A stretch of DNA of 43,859 bases from Lachnospiraceae bacterium (GTDB taxonomy: Bacteria > Bacillota > Clostridia > Lachnospirales > Lachnospiraceae): assembly GCA_017938485.1 (NCBI GenBank), contig JAGBBM010000100.1, positions 1 through 43,859 of the forward strand, written 5' to 3'. This document shows positions 36,870 to 43,859 of this stretch, piece after piece. Numbering within the stretch: position 1 is the first letter of the stretch; every line of letters starts with the position of its first letter. Position numbers and translations under genes: made by a program. The notes below the pieces were generated by a model, which saw nothing but the letters and a program-made list of their open reading frames with translations, ran no database searches and was not told the origin of the DNA.

Positions 36870-38927
36870 CTAGTAACATCTAGCGATTATTTGCGACTCG
36901 TAGATTGGGTCAGAAAGCTCTTCCACATTGTCGCCCCCAGCCACTTCATTGTTGTATTTATGTTTTACCTCTGTCTTCTTGCCTTTTCCTGCAAGCATCC
37001 ACTCGTATTCCATATCAATGTGTCCTATATCGAGAGCTTGATACCCTGCTTTTGCCAAATCGTAGGCAAGAACTGTAGCGGTTGCTCCCATGGCAATAAG
37101 GATAAGTTTATCCTTATCCTGTTTTAACGCTTCCCCTAAAATGTCTTCATATCTGTCAAAGGCATTTACAGCTGGGCCAAGAATTCGTGTAATACTCTTT
37201 GCATTATCAAAAAGATCATTACCTACTCCCATACGAGTCTTTTCACCTTCAATGATTACTAAGTTCTTACCCTCCCAGATACGACGAAGATTATCAAAAC
37301 GCTTTCTTGGAGCATCAGTGTTATTATCCTTGTAACTTGCGTATGGTCTTGTTAGGTATGCATCATAATAAACTCTATTCATATCAAGGAGTTTGTAGTG
37401 TTGTGCTCTCACCTCTGGACTTAAATACGCTCTTATATTATATCTACAGTCATCATTATACTTAACTAAATCACCGTAAATATCAGCTATACAAATAAGT
37501 ACATCATCTTCATACGAAACAAAAATTTCCTTCAACCTTTTACCTAGCTTAGGATTAGCATTTTGAAACTTCTGTCTATTATCTCCTGCCATAACAGCAA
37601 ACTCTCCATCTCCAAATCTGCTTATGGACTTACCCTCATTCACAATCATATCTATTGCTTTGTCACCAGATTCAACAATAGGATATTGTGGTCTTGTCAT
37701 ATCGTCAAACAGCTCATATTTGAGATTATTGATTGAACAATTCATAGCATATTGATTTATAGATATTTTAGACAAATTCATAGATAGATTTTCCAAAGAA
37801 TCATTGTTAGTCTTAACTGCACCAGCAAGCCTTGATATAAGCATTTTATCTGAAATTTCTACAGGTCGCTCCTCTACCTTAACCATCTTTTGAATTGTTT
37901 TCTCCTCAAATATAGGTAAATCCACCCCCGATATAACTGAAATCCCGAACAACGATGCCATATCCATAAATTCCACATTATGTTTGCTACGATTAGTCAC
38001 ATAGGCATCTACAACATTAAACAACCCTCGCAAATCATCAATTGCACCCACATACAAATTAACGTAGCAGTTAACATCCTCATATTCAGAAAAAATAGCA
38101 TCTAAAAGCTCCAACTTATCCTGTAAATAATCATCTTCTTCCACAAATAATAAAAGTTCTTTATTGGTATTAGCATAAGTTTTTGCAAATCCATCGATTA
38201 CCATTGGATATATTGGGTAATCCTGTTCAAAATCAGGTATACATAGAAATACTTTTTCTTCATCTTGATTGCATTTTTCAATTTTTTGTACGTTCGGAAT
38301 CTTAATAGAGCCTATGTCCCTTACAGCATCTTCTAAATGTTTTGATATGAATGCGTCTATATCTCCGTATAGTTCTCCAACACAGGATAAAACTTTTTCC
38401 TCATCCCAGTTCCACCATCTAATAAGGTGTAACGCATCTCTTTGATGGTCATCAAATCTGTATCCTATTATTCTTGCCGGATTACCAGAAACTATAGCAT
38501 ATGCCGGTACATCTTTTGTAACAACCGAGCCTGCTGCTACAACCGCACCGTTACCTATAGTAACACCACTCATTATTGTAACTTTTTCTCCTATCCAGCA
38601 GTCATTCATAATAATAATTTGACCTTTTCGCTTTATAATCTCTGGACGGTTGTATACTGCTCCTAATATCCTTCCCTGACAAGGCTTCCTATAATCATGA
38701 TTCATATCCACAATAAAAGTTACATCATGCGCTATAGAAGAATATCTTCCTACCTGTAAATTATAAATACACGACTTGTCCAATACGTTATCCACCATAG
38801 CTTCCTCAATATAGCTATCTCTTCCAATGGTAAGTATAGGAAATAATTTACCCTCATTAAACAAATCATTATTATATTCTGTTTCCGTTCTTATACTATA
38901 TTCGGGTACATTTAATTTGAAACGCAT
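36870..38927 (-). CDS. Acetyltransferase / glycan-modifying / GT-D glycosyltransferase fusion
   Basis: A 685-residue three-part protein. Residues ~1-190 are a left-handed beta-helix acyltransferase of the CatB/maa type: MSGVTIGNGAVVAAGSVVTK, then AIVSGNPARIIG. Residues ~220-400 look like a Rossmann-type transferase half (VFLCIPDFEQDYPIYPMVIDGFAK, with LLLFVEEDD), not clearly assigned. Residues ~415-685 are a GT-D (DUF1792, SP_1767-type) glycosyltransferase with the DGE motif in ISRFGDGEF near residue 438 and LDIGHIDMEYEWM near the end. It would both acetylate and glycosylate a glycan or glycoprotein in the cytoplasm. It starts one base after the CgeB-like gene stop, so the two are coupled. 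Confidence 0.8.
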   Translation of the reverse strand: MRFKLNVPEYSIRTETEYNNDLFNEGKLFPILTIGRDSYIEEAMVDNVLDKSCIYNLQVGRYSSIAHDVTFIVDMNHDYRKPCQGRILGAVYNRPEIIKRKGQIIIMNDCWIGEKVTIMSGVTIGNGAVVAAGSVVTKDVPAYAIVSGNPARIIGYRFDDHQRDALHLIRWWNWDEEKVLSCVGELYGDIDAFISKHLEDAVRDIGSIKIPNVQKIEKCNQDEEKVFLCIPDFEQDYPIYPMVIDGFAKTYANTNKELLLFVEEDDYLQDKLELLDAIFSEYEDVNCYVNLYVGAIDDLRGLFNVVDAYVTNRSKHNVEFMDMASLFGISVISGVDLPIFEEKTIQKMVKVEERPVEISDKMLISRLAGAVKTNNDSLENLSMNLSKISINQYAMNCSINNLKYELFDDMTRPQYPIVESGDKAIDMIVNEGKSISRFGDGEFAVMAGDNRQKFQNANPKLGKRLKEIFVSYEDDVLICIADIYGDLVKYNDDCRYNIRAYLSPEVRAQHYKLLDMNRVYYDAYLTRPYASYKDNNTDAPRKRFDNLRRIWEGKNLVIIEGEKTRMGVGNDLFDNAKSITRILGPAVNAFDRYEDILGEALKQDKDKLILIAMGATATVLAYDLAKAGYQALDIGHIDMEYEWMLAGKGKKTEVKHKYNNEVAGGDNVEELSDPIYESQIIARCY

Positions 38928-38928
38928 A

Positions 38929-40092
38929 TTATATCATCTCCAACATCTGTTTTAATCGTATGTCATATGTATGACATGCCTTAACTTTCTCATAACCACT
39001 CTTTGCTATAGCATTTCTTTCCTCATCATGGGCAAGATAGTACTCAATCTTGCTGAGCAAATCCGGTATGCTATCATAGAGAACAATATCCTCTCCCGGA
39101 ACAAAAAGCTCTGGAATCTCCGCCTGATAATTGGATATAAGGAATCCACCAGCTCCCATAATATCGAAAATTCTAAGTGGAAGTCCGGTCTTTATAGGGC
39201 GGTTGGTAAGATTAAGATTAATCTTACTACACTTAATTATCTTAGGCATCATAGTGTTTGAATCCGCTCCGCCACGATTATTAACCTTTGGTATAGGTGT
39301 GGTATCACTTAGTGTCCAAAGATCCATCTTGAAACGCTCGCTTATAGCATTGAAGGTTCTTATGCGCTCCTGCTCAGTGCATTTATGACCAATGTATGTA
39401 TCTGCCACAATTCCTTTAACATCTTCAATGTAATCTGCACCAAGAGGTATCCAGTCAGCATACTTTTTAAACTCTTCGGCCCACTCATCTGTTATAGAAT
39501 CCTCAAGGAAATTATATCCATAAACATTTAACTGGGCATTTATAAGGCCATCAACATAGCCTCTGATATAATCTGGTAAATCCTTTTCTATCTGGTTGTA
39601 ATTACACTTTTCTGAATAAAGAGAGCCAACAAAAGATATGTCACAATCAAACTGTTTATGATCCTCAGCAGTCACCTTTATACTGTCCCACTCATCTATG
39701 TCACAAGCCATAGGCATATGGAAAATACAATCTGGATTTAAAGGTGCAAACTTCTCATACTGCATTCTATCAAGAAGAAAAACTCTGTTGGTAGGATAAG
39801 CAATAGTTTCTGAATATAACTGAAAGCTAGGTGAGTCCACAGTCCATGATACATAAGGAACCTTGAGCAATTTGCATGCTCTAGCTATAATAGGCTGAAA
39901 GTTAATAGTAAAAACACAGCCTGTATCCGGATTACTCTGAACAAGTTCAACCAACTCCATAAGATATCCCTTGTCGTAATCCACACTCTCAAATTCTCTT
40001 GTCATATCTACAACAGTGTGTCCGAGACGTTTTAAAGCTCTATCAACACCCTTTTCACATATACTTTTCCATTTACAAAATATAATCTTCAT
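38929..40092 (-). CDS. CgeB-like glycosyltransferase (GT-B fold)
   Basis: A 387-residue protein like the CgeB/DUF3880 family. The N-terminal half (MKIIFCKWKS, then VPYVSWTVDSPSFQLYS and FHMPMACDIDEWD) matches the DUF3880 region. The C-terminal half has the glycosyltransferase nucleotide-binding block (KINLNLTNRPIKTGLPLRIFD, then IMGAGGFLISNYQAEIPELF and a closing HTYDIRLKQML). Members decorate spore coat or flagellar glycans. Donor sugar and acceptor are not readable. AGGAGG precedes the ATG. It is followed directly by the GT-D fusion gene and preceded by the CDP-polyol transferase-like gene 80 bases upstream. Confidence 0.85.
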   Translation of the reverse strand: MKIIFCKWKSICEKGVDRALKRLGHTVVDMTREFESVDYDKGYLMELVELVQSNPDTGCVFTINFQPIIARACKLLKVPYVSWTVDSPSFQLYSETIAYPTNRVFLLDRMQYEKFAPLNPDCIFHMPMACDIDEWDSIKVTAEDHKQFDCDISFVGSLYSEKCNYNQIEKDLPDYIRGYVDGLINAQLNVYGYNFLEDSITDEWAEEFKKYADWIPLGADYIEDVKGIVADTYIGHKCTEQERIRTFNAISERFKMDLWTLSDTTPIPKVNNRGGADSNTMMPKIIKCSKINLNLTNRPIKTGLPLRIFDIMGAGGFLISNYQAEIPELFVPGEDIVLYDSIPDLLSKIEYYLAHDEERNAIAKSGYEKVKACHTYDIRLKQMLEMI

Positions 40093-40172
40093 CTATATTC
40101 CTCCTATGCTAGCCTAATTCTACCAAAACATATTAGTCTAATATAATTCTAAATGACCTTGCATTTTTTTAC

Positions 40173-41531
40173 TTACACTTCTGGATTTTGTATCATAACT
40201 GGTATCCCTATTTCCTCACACAATTGAACTACACTGCTTAGGTCACCATAATATGCATCGGCAAGATGCATAGCTAAATCAAGATTTGGCGTGGTATCAT
40301 ATATGCCCCAGCCCTCATCTATATAAGCATCAACTATTCTATCAAACTCCTCAAGAAGCTCCTTTCTCATCGCCTCTATAGTAGCACGAAGCAACGGATG
40401 AGGCCTCCATATAAGTGCCACCTCATCTTTGTTTTCCCTAAAGGTTTCTATGGTTCTTTTTATCTTTCCTACCATCTTTTCTCTATGGGTGAGAAGCGCT
40501 ACCACACTTGTATTATAAAAGATAATTTTCTTTCTTGTTCCGTCTGATTTGTTAATAACAGACTCCCAATCCTCGGGTACCTCCACCTTCTTGGAACGGG
40601 CAATAAATGCCTTATCAAACTTAGGTGAGCCAAGGCCTAGGATTTTTTTCTCCCAATAAAATCTAGTCTTTTCTCCTGCCTCACGGACCATAACATTTAT
40701 ATACGCCTGCCTCATAGCCTCTGACTGAACTATAACAGTGTGGGCATGAATCACAGCTGGAACAGTCACAAAATTCTCTACACCTGCTACATTATCCGGA
40801 TTAATTTCATTTAGGACAAAGTATGGTATGTAAACCAGATTATCCGTATATTGTTTCAAATTCTTAGAATAAAAGAAGGGATGCACACTTGTAACGTAAT
40901 TTGAACCATCGTAAGGATTATGAATAAATATCACATCTGGATGTCTGCTTTCGAAATTATAATCATTATAGTGAGTTATGGTCACATCCTTTGGAAACTT
41001 GTCCCCCTCATAGTGCATAGTCTTGAAATTCCCCTCTGAATCCTTGTCATAATAGGGAATAGGCACAACATATACATCTGTGTTTACATCCTCTTTCGCC
41101 GCCAAGTAAACGCTTTCAAGAGAATCCCACATAGAAGAGTTGTACGGACAAAATACTACTTCCTTTTTTATTTTTATGTACTTTGCAAGACTTTCCTTTA
41201 GACGCAAAATATAATCCGTAAAATCCTTCTGACACTGATTGTAATCCACGCTATCCTTCTCGTCATTAGTCTGCTCTGACATACAAATAAGTTTCTGATA
41301 CAAGCCATATACATATTCACAATACTCTTCGAGAAGGGAAACTGTAGGATGGCCTTCCCCCTCAAATTCCTCAATCATAGTCCCCATGCTTATGGCACAG
41401 CTCTGGCAATCAGAAAGAAGTTGCAATACAGGCTCTATATCACCTTTTTTTAATCCTTGCAAAACAGCATCATGAGCTTCCGCAAAAAGAGGTATAAAAT
41501 TGTCTAACTGTTCTTTTTCTCTCTTCCTCAT
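40173..41531 (-). CDS. CDP-glycerol/ribitol phosphotransferase-like protein
   Basis: A 452-residue protein I assign only tentatively. The N-terminal ~130 residues are helical. The rest looks like a GT-B protein of the CDP-glycerol glycerophosphotransferase kind: VVFCPYNSSMWDSLESVYLA, then FIHNPYDGSNYVTSVHP and IIFYNTSVVALLTHREKM. ALIWRPHPLL and DLAMHLADAYYGDLSS follow, where the HP and the DLSS resemble the substrate-binding HPR and SS/T motifs of TagF/TarL. The TarJ- and TarI-like genes nearby would supply CDP-ribitol, which fits. It could instead transfer another group. AGGTGAG precedes the ATG. Confidence 0.6.
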   Translation of the reverse strand: MRKREKEQLDNFIPLFAEAHDAVLQGLKKGDIEPVLQLLSDCQSCAISMGTMIEEFEGEGHPTVSLLEEYCEYVYGLYQKLICMSEQTNDEKDSVDYNQCQKDFTDYILRLKESLAKYIKIKKEVVFCPYNSSMWDSLESVYLAAKEDVNTDVYVVPIPYYDKDSEGNFKTMHYEGDKFPKDVTITHYNDYNFESRHPDVIFIHNPYDGSNYVTSVHPFFYSKNLKQYTDNLVYIPYFVLNEINPDNVAGVENFVTVPAVIHAHTVIVQSEAMRQAYINVMVREAGEKTRFYWEKKILGLGSPKFDKAFIARSKKVEVPEDWESVINKSDGTRKKIIFYNTSVVALLTHREKMVGKIKRTIETFRENKDEVALIWRPHPLLRATIEAMRKELLEEFDRIVDAYIDEGWGIYDTTPNLDLAMHLADAYYGDLSSVVQLCEEIGIPVMIQNPEV

Positions 41532-41628
41532 ATACTCACCTAAAAATCAACAAGTTCATTGAATAGTAAAATATAATTTGTTACAATAGTTTTAATATAT
41601 AAACATCACAAAAGGAGGATGACCCCTT

Positions 41629-42684
41629 ATGATATCTGCTTGTATAATCACAAAAAACGAATGCGATAATCTTAATATATGCTTGGAGCGTCTCTCCCGC
41701 TATCCCTTTGAGATAGTGGTTATCGACACAGGTTCCACCGACGACACAAAAAAAGTTGCAAAGAAATATACTAGCTGTGTCTACGATTTTGTCTGGTGCA
41801 ACGATTTTTCTGCAGCAAGAAATTTTGCCATATCTAAGGCCACTAAGGACTACATCCTCATGATAGACACAGATGAGTTTGTAGACTCTTTAGATTATGA
41901 GGCCCTGGTTGCTCAAATCAAAGCAAATCCTGATGCTGTAGGTCGCATCCACCGTAAAAATGTATTTGAAAGCGATGGCTCAGATATGATTAGCAATGAG
42001 CTCATCAACCGTTTATTCCCAAAGAAATTATATCACTATCAGGGTACAATCCACGAACAGGTTGTGTACATAGATGACCCCCAAAAAACCTATGAAACCT
42101 ACGTCACATCACTTTTTTCAACTCATGTGGGGTATCAGGGTGGTCAGGCTCTTCGCCTGGAAAAAGCCAACCGAAATCTTAAGCTACTTTTAAAGGAGCA
42201 TGAAAAAGACGAAACTGATACATACATACTATACCAAATCGGCAAGGCATATTACTATATGCGGGACTACCAAAATGCAATTACTTACTTTGAAAAAGCT
42301 ATGGATTATCCTATGAATAATCGCCTAGTCTATGTCATAAATATTATGTCAACCTACGTATACTGTCTCATAAATACAAAGCAGTTCGCCAAAGGACTTA
42401 TGTTAGAAGCTGTATATGATGATTTCGCTCACAGTGCAGATTTCCTATTTGCCATGGGGCTTATATATATGCACAACGCACATTTTGAAAAAGCAATTAA
42501 AAGCTTTCTTGATGCCACCAAGATAAAGGACTGCGATGTGGAGGGAGTTAATACCTTCCTTGCTTATTACAATGTAGGTGTCATCTGGGAATGCCTTGGC
42601 AATAAGGAAAAAGCCATAAGCTACTACAAAGAAAGCGGCACATATTCTCCTGCTCTTGAAGGTATCAAACGCTGCTTAAATTAA
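41629..42684 (+). CDS. Family 2 glycosyltransferase with TPR tail
   Basis: A 351-residue paralogue of the protein at 14622-15686. The GT-A part has ISACIITKNEC, IVVIDTGSTDDT, FSAARNFAISKA and the metal motif MIDTDEF. From about residue 190 there are clear TPR repeats (YILYQIGKAYYYMRDYQNAI, LLFAMGLIYMHNAHFEKAIKSF-type and VGVIWECLGNKEKAISYYKES). It probably glycosylates a protein in the cytoplasm and uses the TPRs to hold it. AAAAGGAGGATG lies before the ATG. It is flanked by the polyol transferase-like gene (divergent) and the TarJ-like gene (convergent), all part of a surface-glycan region. Confidence 0.87.
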   Translation: MISACIITKNECDNLNICLERLSRYPFEIVVIDTGSTDDTKKVAKKYTSCVYDFVWCNDFSAARNFAISKATKDYILMIDTDEFVDSLDYEALVAQIKANPDAVGRIHRKNVFESDGSDMISNELINRLFPKKLYHYQGTIHEQVVYIDDPQKTYETYVTSLFSTHVGYQGGQALRLEKANRNLKLLLKEHEKDETDTYILYQIGKAYYYMRDYQNAITYFEKAMDYPMNNRLVYVINIMSTYVYCLINTKQFAKGLMLEAVYDDFAHSADFLFAMGLIYMHNAHFEKAIKSFLDATKIKDCDVEGVNTFLAYYNVGVIWECLGNKEKAISYYKESGTYSPALEGIKRCLN

Positions 42685-42717
42685 TAATTATAACCTGTAT
42701 ATATTAAAAAAATATTT

Positions 42718-42748
42718 GGGTGTAAATGAGTATTACTCATTTACGCCC
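42718..42748 (-). terminator. Hairpin terminator of the TarI-TarJ-like operon
   Basis: GGGTGTAAATGAGT and ACTCATTTACGCCC form a 14-base stem with one G-T pair and a 3-base loop. On the minus strand it is followed by AAATATTTTTTT. It includes the stop and last codons of the dehydrogenase gene. Confidence 0.85.
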
Positions 42749-43791
42749 ATTATCTTTACATAGTCTTCTGTTTTATCTCTCATAATATGGAAGCCTGCCT
42801 CAAGCTCACCCATAGAATATCTGTGGGAAATAAGCTTCTCAGGAGCAATAGTTCCATCTCCAAGACATTTTACCACATAATGCCAATCGTCATTATCATC
42901 CCCTGTAAAGGATGAATTCCAGGTTCCGGTAACCTTTAGCTGGTTACGAAGAATCTTCCAGTATGTAGCCTTATCTAAACTCATGTCTGAATAAGGATTA
43001 CCTACAAACACTATACCTCCTGCAGGCATAGTAGCCTCAATCGCTTCACTAACCACTTCATTTTTTCCAACGCACTCAAAGAAAAGGTCCACACCATAAT
43101 TTGCAGTCTTCTCTTTAATCCAAGCACCTGCATCAGTGGTCTTACTATCGCAGTAATTATCCTCAGAAACACCAAGTTCTAAGAGCTGTTTTTTCTGGAA
43201 TTCTTTATTGCCAACAGCAAGAATATTTTTAACTCCTGCCTGCTTCAAAAACATAACAAGTAAAAGTCCAATAGTACCAAGTCCCCATACAGCTACCGTA
43301 AGCTTAGAGACATCCTTCTCATCCATAAGCAAAAAACCTCTTCTCATAGAATGCACCGCCACTGCCATAGGTTCAAGCATAGCCGCCTGCTCAAAGGTAG
43401 CACGATTCGGAAGTTCAATAAGATTAGCCTCTGGAACTGCTACAAGCTCAGTGAAACCACCATCTGTTCTAGAGCCAAGGTAACTATAATTTCTACACAT
43501 CTCATACTGCATCTTCTTACAAGGACCACATTCCCTACATGGAATAAGTGGAAATATGCCAACCCTTTTTCCTGCCCAAGAGGAATTGCAATCAGACACA
43601 ACCTGTCCCGAAAACTCGTGACCTAAAACTAAAGGATGCTTGTGAGCCCCAGTCTGATAAGCACGAGGTATGTCAGAGCCACAGATACCTGCTGCCTTAA
43701 CCTTAACAAGAACTTCTCCAGCCTTTACAACTGGTTCATCATGGTCTTCGTATCTAAAATCATTTACACCATGTAATACCCATGCCTTCAT
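42733..43791 (-). CDS. Zinc-dependent dehydrogenase, TarJ-like (ribulose 5-phosphate to ribitol 5-phosphate)
   Basis: A 352-residue medium-chain zinc dehydrogenase. Catalytic zinc ligands Cys37 (GICGSD) and His58-Glu59 (LGHEF) and the structural zinc cysteines 85, 88, 91 and 99 (CRECGPCKKMQYEMC) are present. The coenzyme fold is VAVWGLGTIGLLLVMFLKQ. By sequence alone it could be a sorbitol, galactitol-phosphate or TarJ enzyme. The gene overlaps by four bases (ATGA) the end of an IspD/TarI-like cytidylyltransferase gene. That pair makes CDP-ribitol in Firmicutes, so TarJ activity is the best guess. A hairpin terminator covers its last codons. Confidence 0.8.
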   Translation of the reverse strand: MKAWVLHGVNDFRYEDHDEPVVKAGEVLVKVKAAGICGSDIPRAYQTGAHKHPLVLGHEFSGQVVSDCNSSWAGKRVGIFPLIPCRECGPCKKMQYEMCRNYSYLGSRTDGGFTELVAVPEANLIELPNRATFEQAAMLEPMAVAVHSMRRGFLLMDEKDVSKLTVAVWGLGTIGLLLVMFLKQAGVKNILAVGNKEFQKKQLLELGVSEDNYCDSKTTDAGAWIKEKTANYGVDLFFECVGKNEVVSEAIEATMPAGGIVFVGNPYSDMSLDKATYWKILRNQLKVTGTWNSSFTGDDNDDWHYVVKCLGDGTIAPEKLISHRYSMGELEAGFHIMRDKTEDYVKIMGVNE

Positions 43792-43859
43792 TCTGTCACC
43801 ATCCTTTCAAATCTATCCAAGTCCGCCTTGGTAGTAATCTTAAAATTCATCTCATCACC
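43788..43859 (-). CDS. C-terminus of an IspD/TarI-like cytidylyltransferase, start outside the window
   Basis: Only the last 23 codons are present, reading GDEMNFKITTKADLDRFERM then VTE and stop. The NFKITTKADL segment is the typical end of the IspD/TarI nucleotidyltransferases, where it reads like N-K-I-T-T-P-E-D-L. In this position, overlapping a TarJ-like dehydrogenase by four bases, it is more likely TarI (ribitol-5-phosphate cytidylyltransferase) than IspD of the isoprenoid path, but the fragment cannot decide. Confidence 0.65.
   Translation of the reverse strand, partial: GDEMNFKITTKADLDRFERMVTE

Overview
The window reads as chromosomal DNA of a low-GC anaerobic Firmicute, most likely a rumen or gut Lachnospiraceae of the Butyrivibrio/Pseudobutyrivibrio/Roseburia type. 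The signs are strong AGGAGG ribosome sites, the tmk-yaaR-holB-ricT-trmN6-rsmI run, a Flp/Tad pilus remnant, a Na+-type ATP synthase ring, CgeB/GT-D/TPR glycosyltransferases and an SPxTG-type surface protein. This placement comes from gene content and style, not from a database match. I saw no tRNA, rRNA, CRISPR array, transposase or prophage.

Layout. Bases 1-1190 hold the 5' end of a Tad pilus operon (TadV prepilin peptidase, then a cut-off TadZ/CpaE-like ATPase). Bases 1384-2917 are a divergent DHH phosphoesterase/SpmB pair. Bases 3413-7682 are a minus-strand set: a small membrane protein, a decayed radical SAM copy, a seven-module wall-anchored surface protein and an intact radical SAM gene. 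Bases 7780-11111 form a likely operon: 32-aa membrane peptide, AIR-synthase-like protein, Lrp regulator, aminotransferase, TrmL. Bases 11140-14450 hold a TPR-like lipoprotein-sized protein, a DUF815 ATPase and an AI-2E-type exporter. A TPR glycosyltransferase (14622-15686), SbcCD (16106-19721) and an XRE-like regulator (19892-20416) follow. The DNA replication/RNA modification operon occupies 21022-25681. A GGDEF-EAL protein (25807-27711) comes before the complete ATP synthase operon (27823-34972). Divergent from it lie a Sua5 gene and rpiB (35175-36807). The right end (36870-43859) is a glycan-modification cluster: an acetyltransferase/GT-D fusion, a CgeB-like transferase, a CDP-polyol transferase-like protein, a second TPR glycosyltransferase, and a TarJ-like dehydrogenase overlapping the tail of a TarI/IspD-like cytidylyltransferase.

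The most unusual content is non-coding. Three giant imperfect palindromes (about 509, 433 and 598 bp) fill three of the six convergent gene junctions, at 2901-3409, 15690-16122 and 20417-21014. Two share conserved blocks of sequence while their stems differ and remain complementary within each copy. The third has a different sequence but the same design: two motifs placed P, Q, tip, inverted P, inverted Q. Two of the palindromes run into the last codons of a neighbouring gene. I know of no described element with this architecture; it may be a structured RNA, a mobile hairpin element, or a product of templated palindrome growth.

Functionally the region joins energy conservation (probably Na+-coupled ATP synthase), genome maintenance (SbcCD, HolB, Tmk), translation-related RNA modification (TrmL, RsmI, TrmN6, Sua5) and cell-surface decoration.
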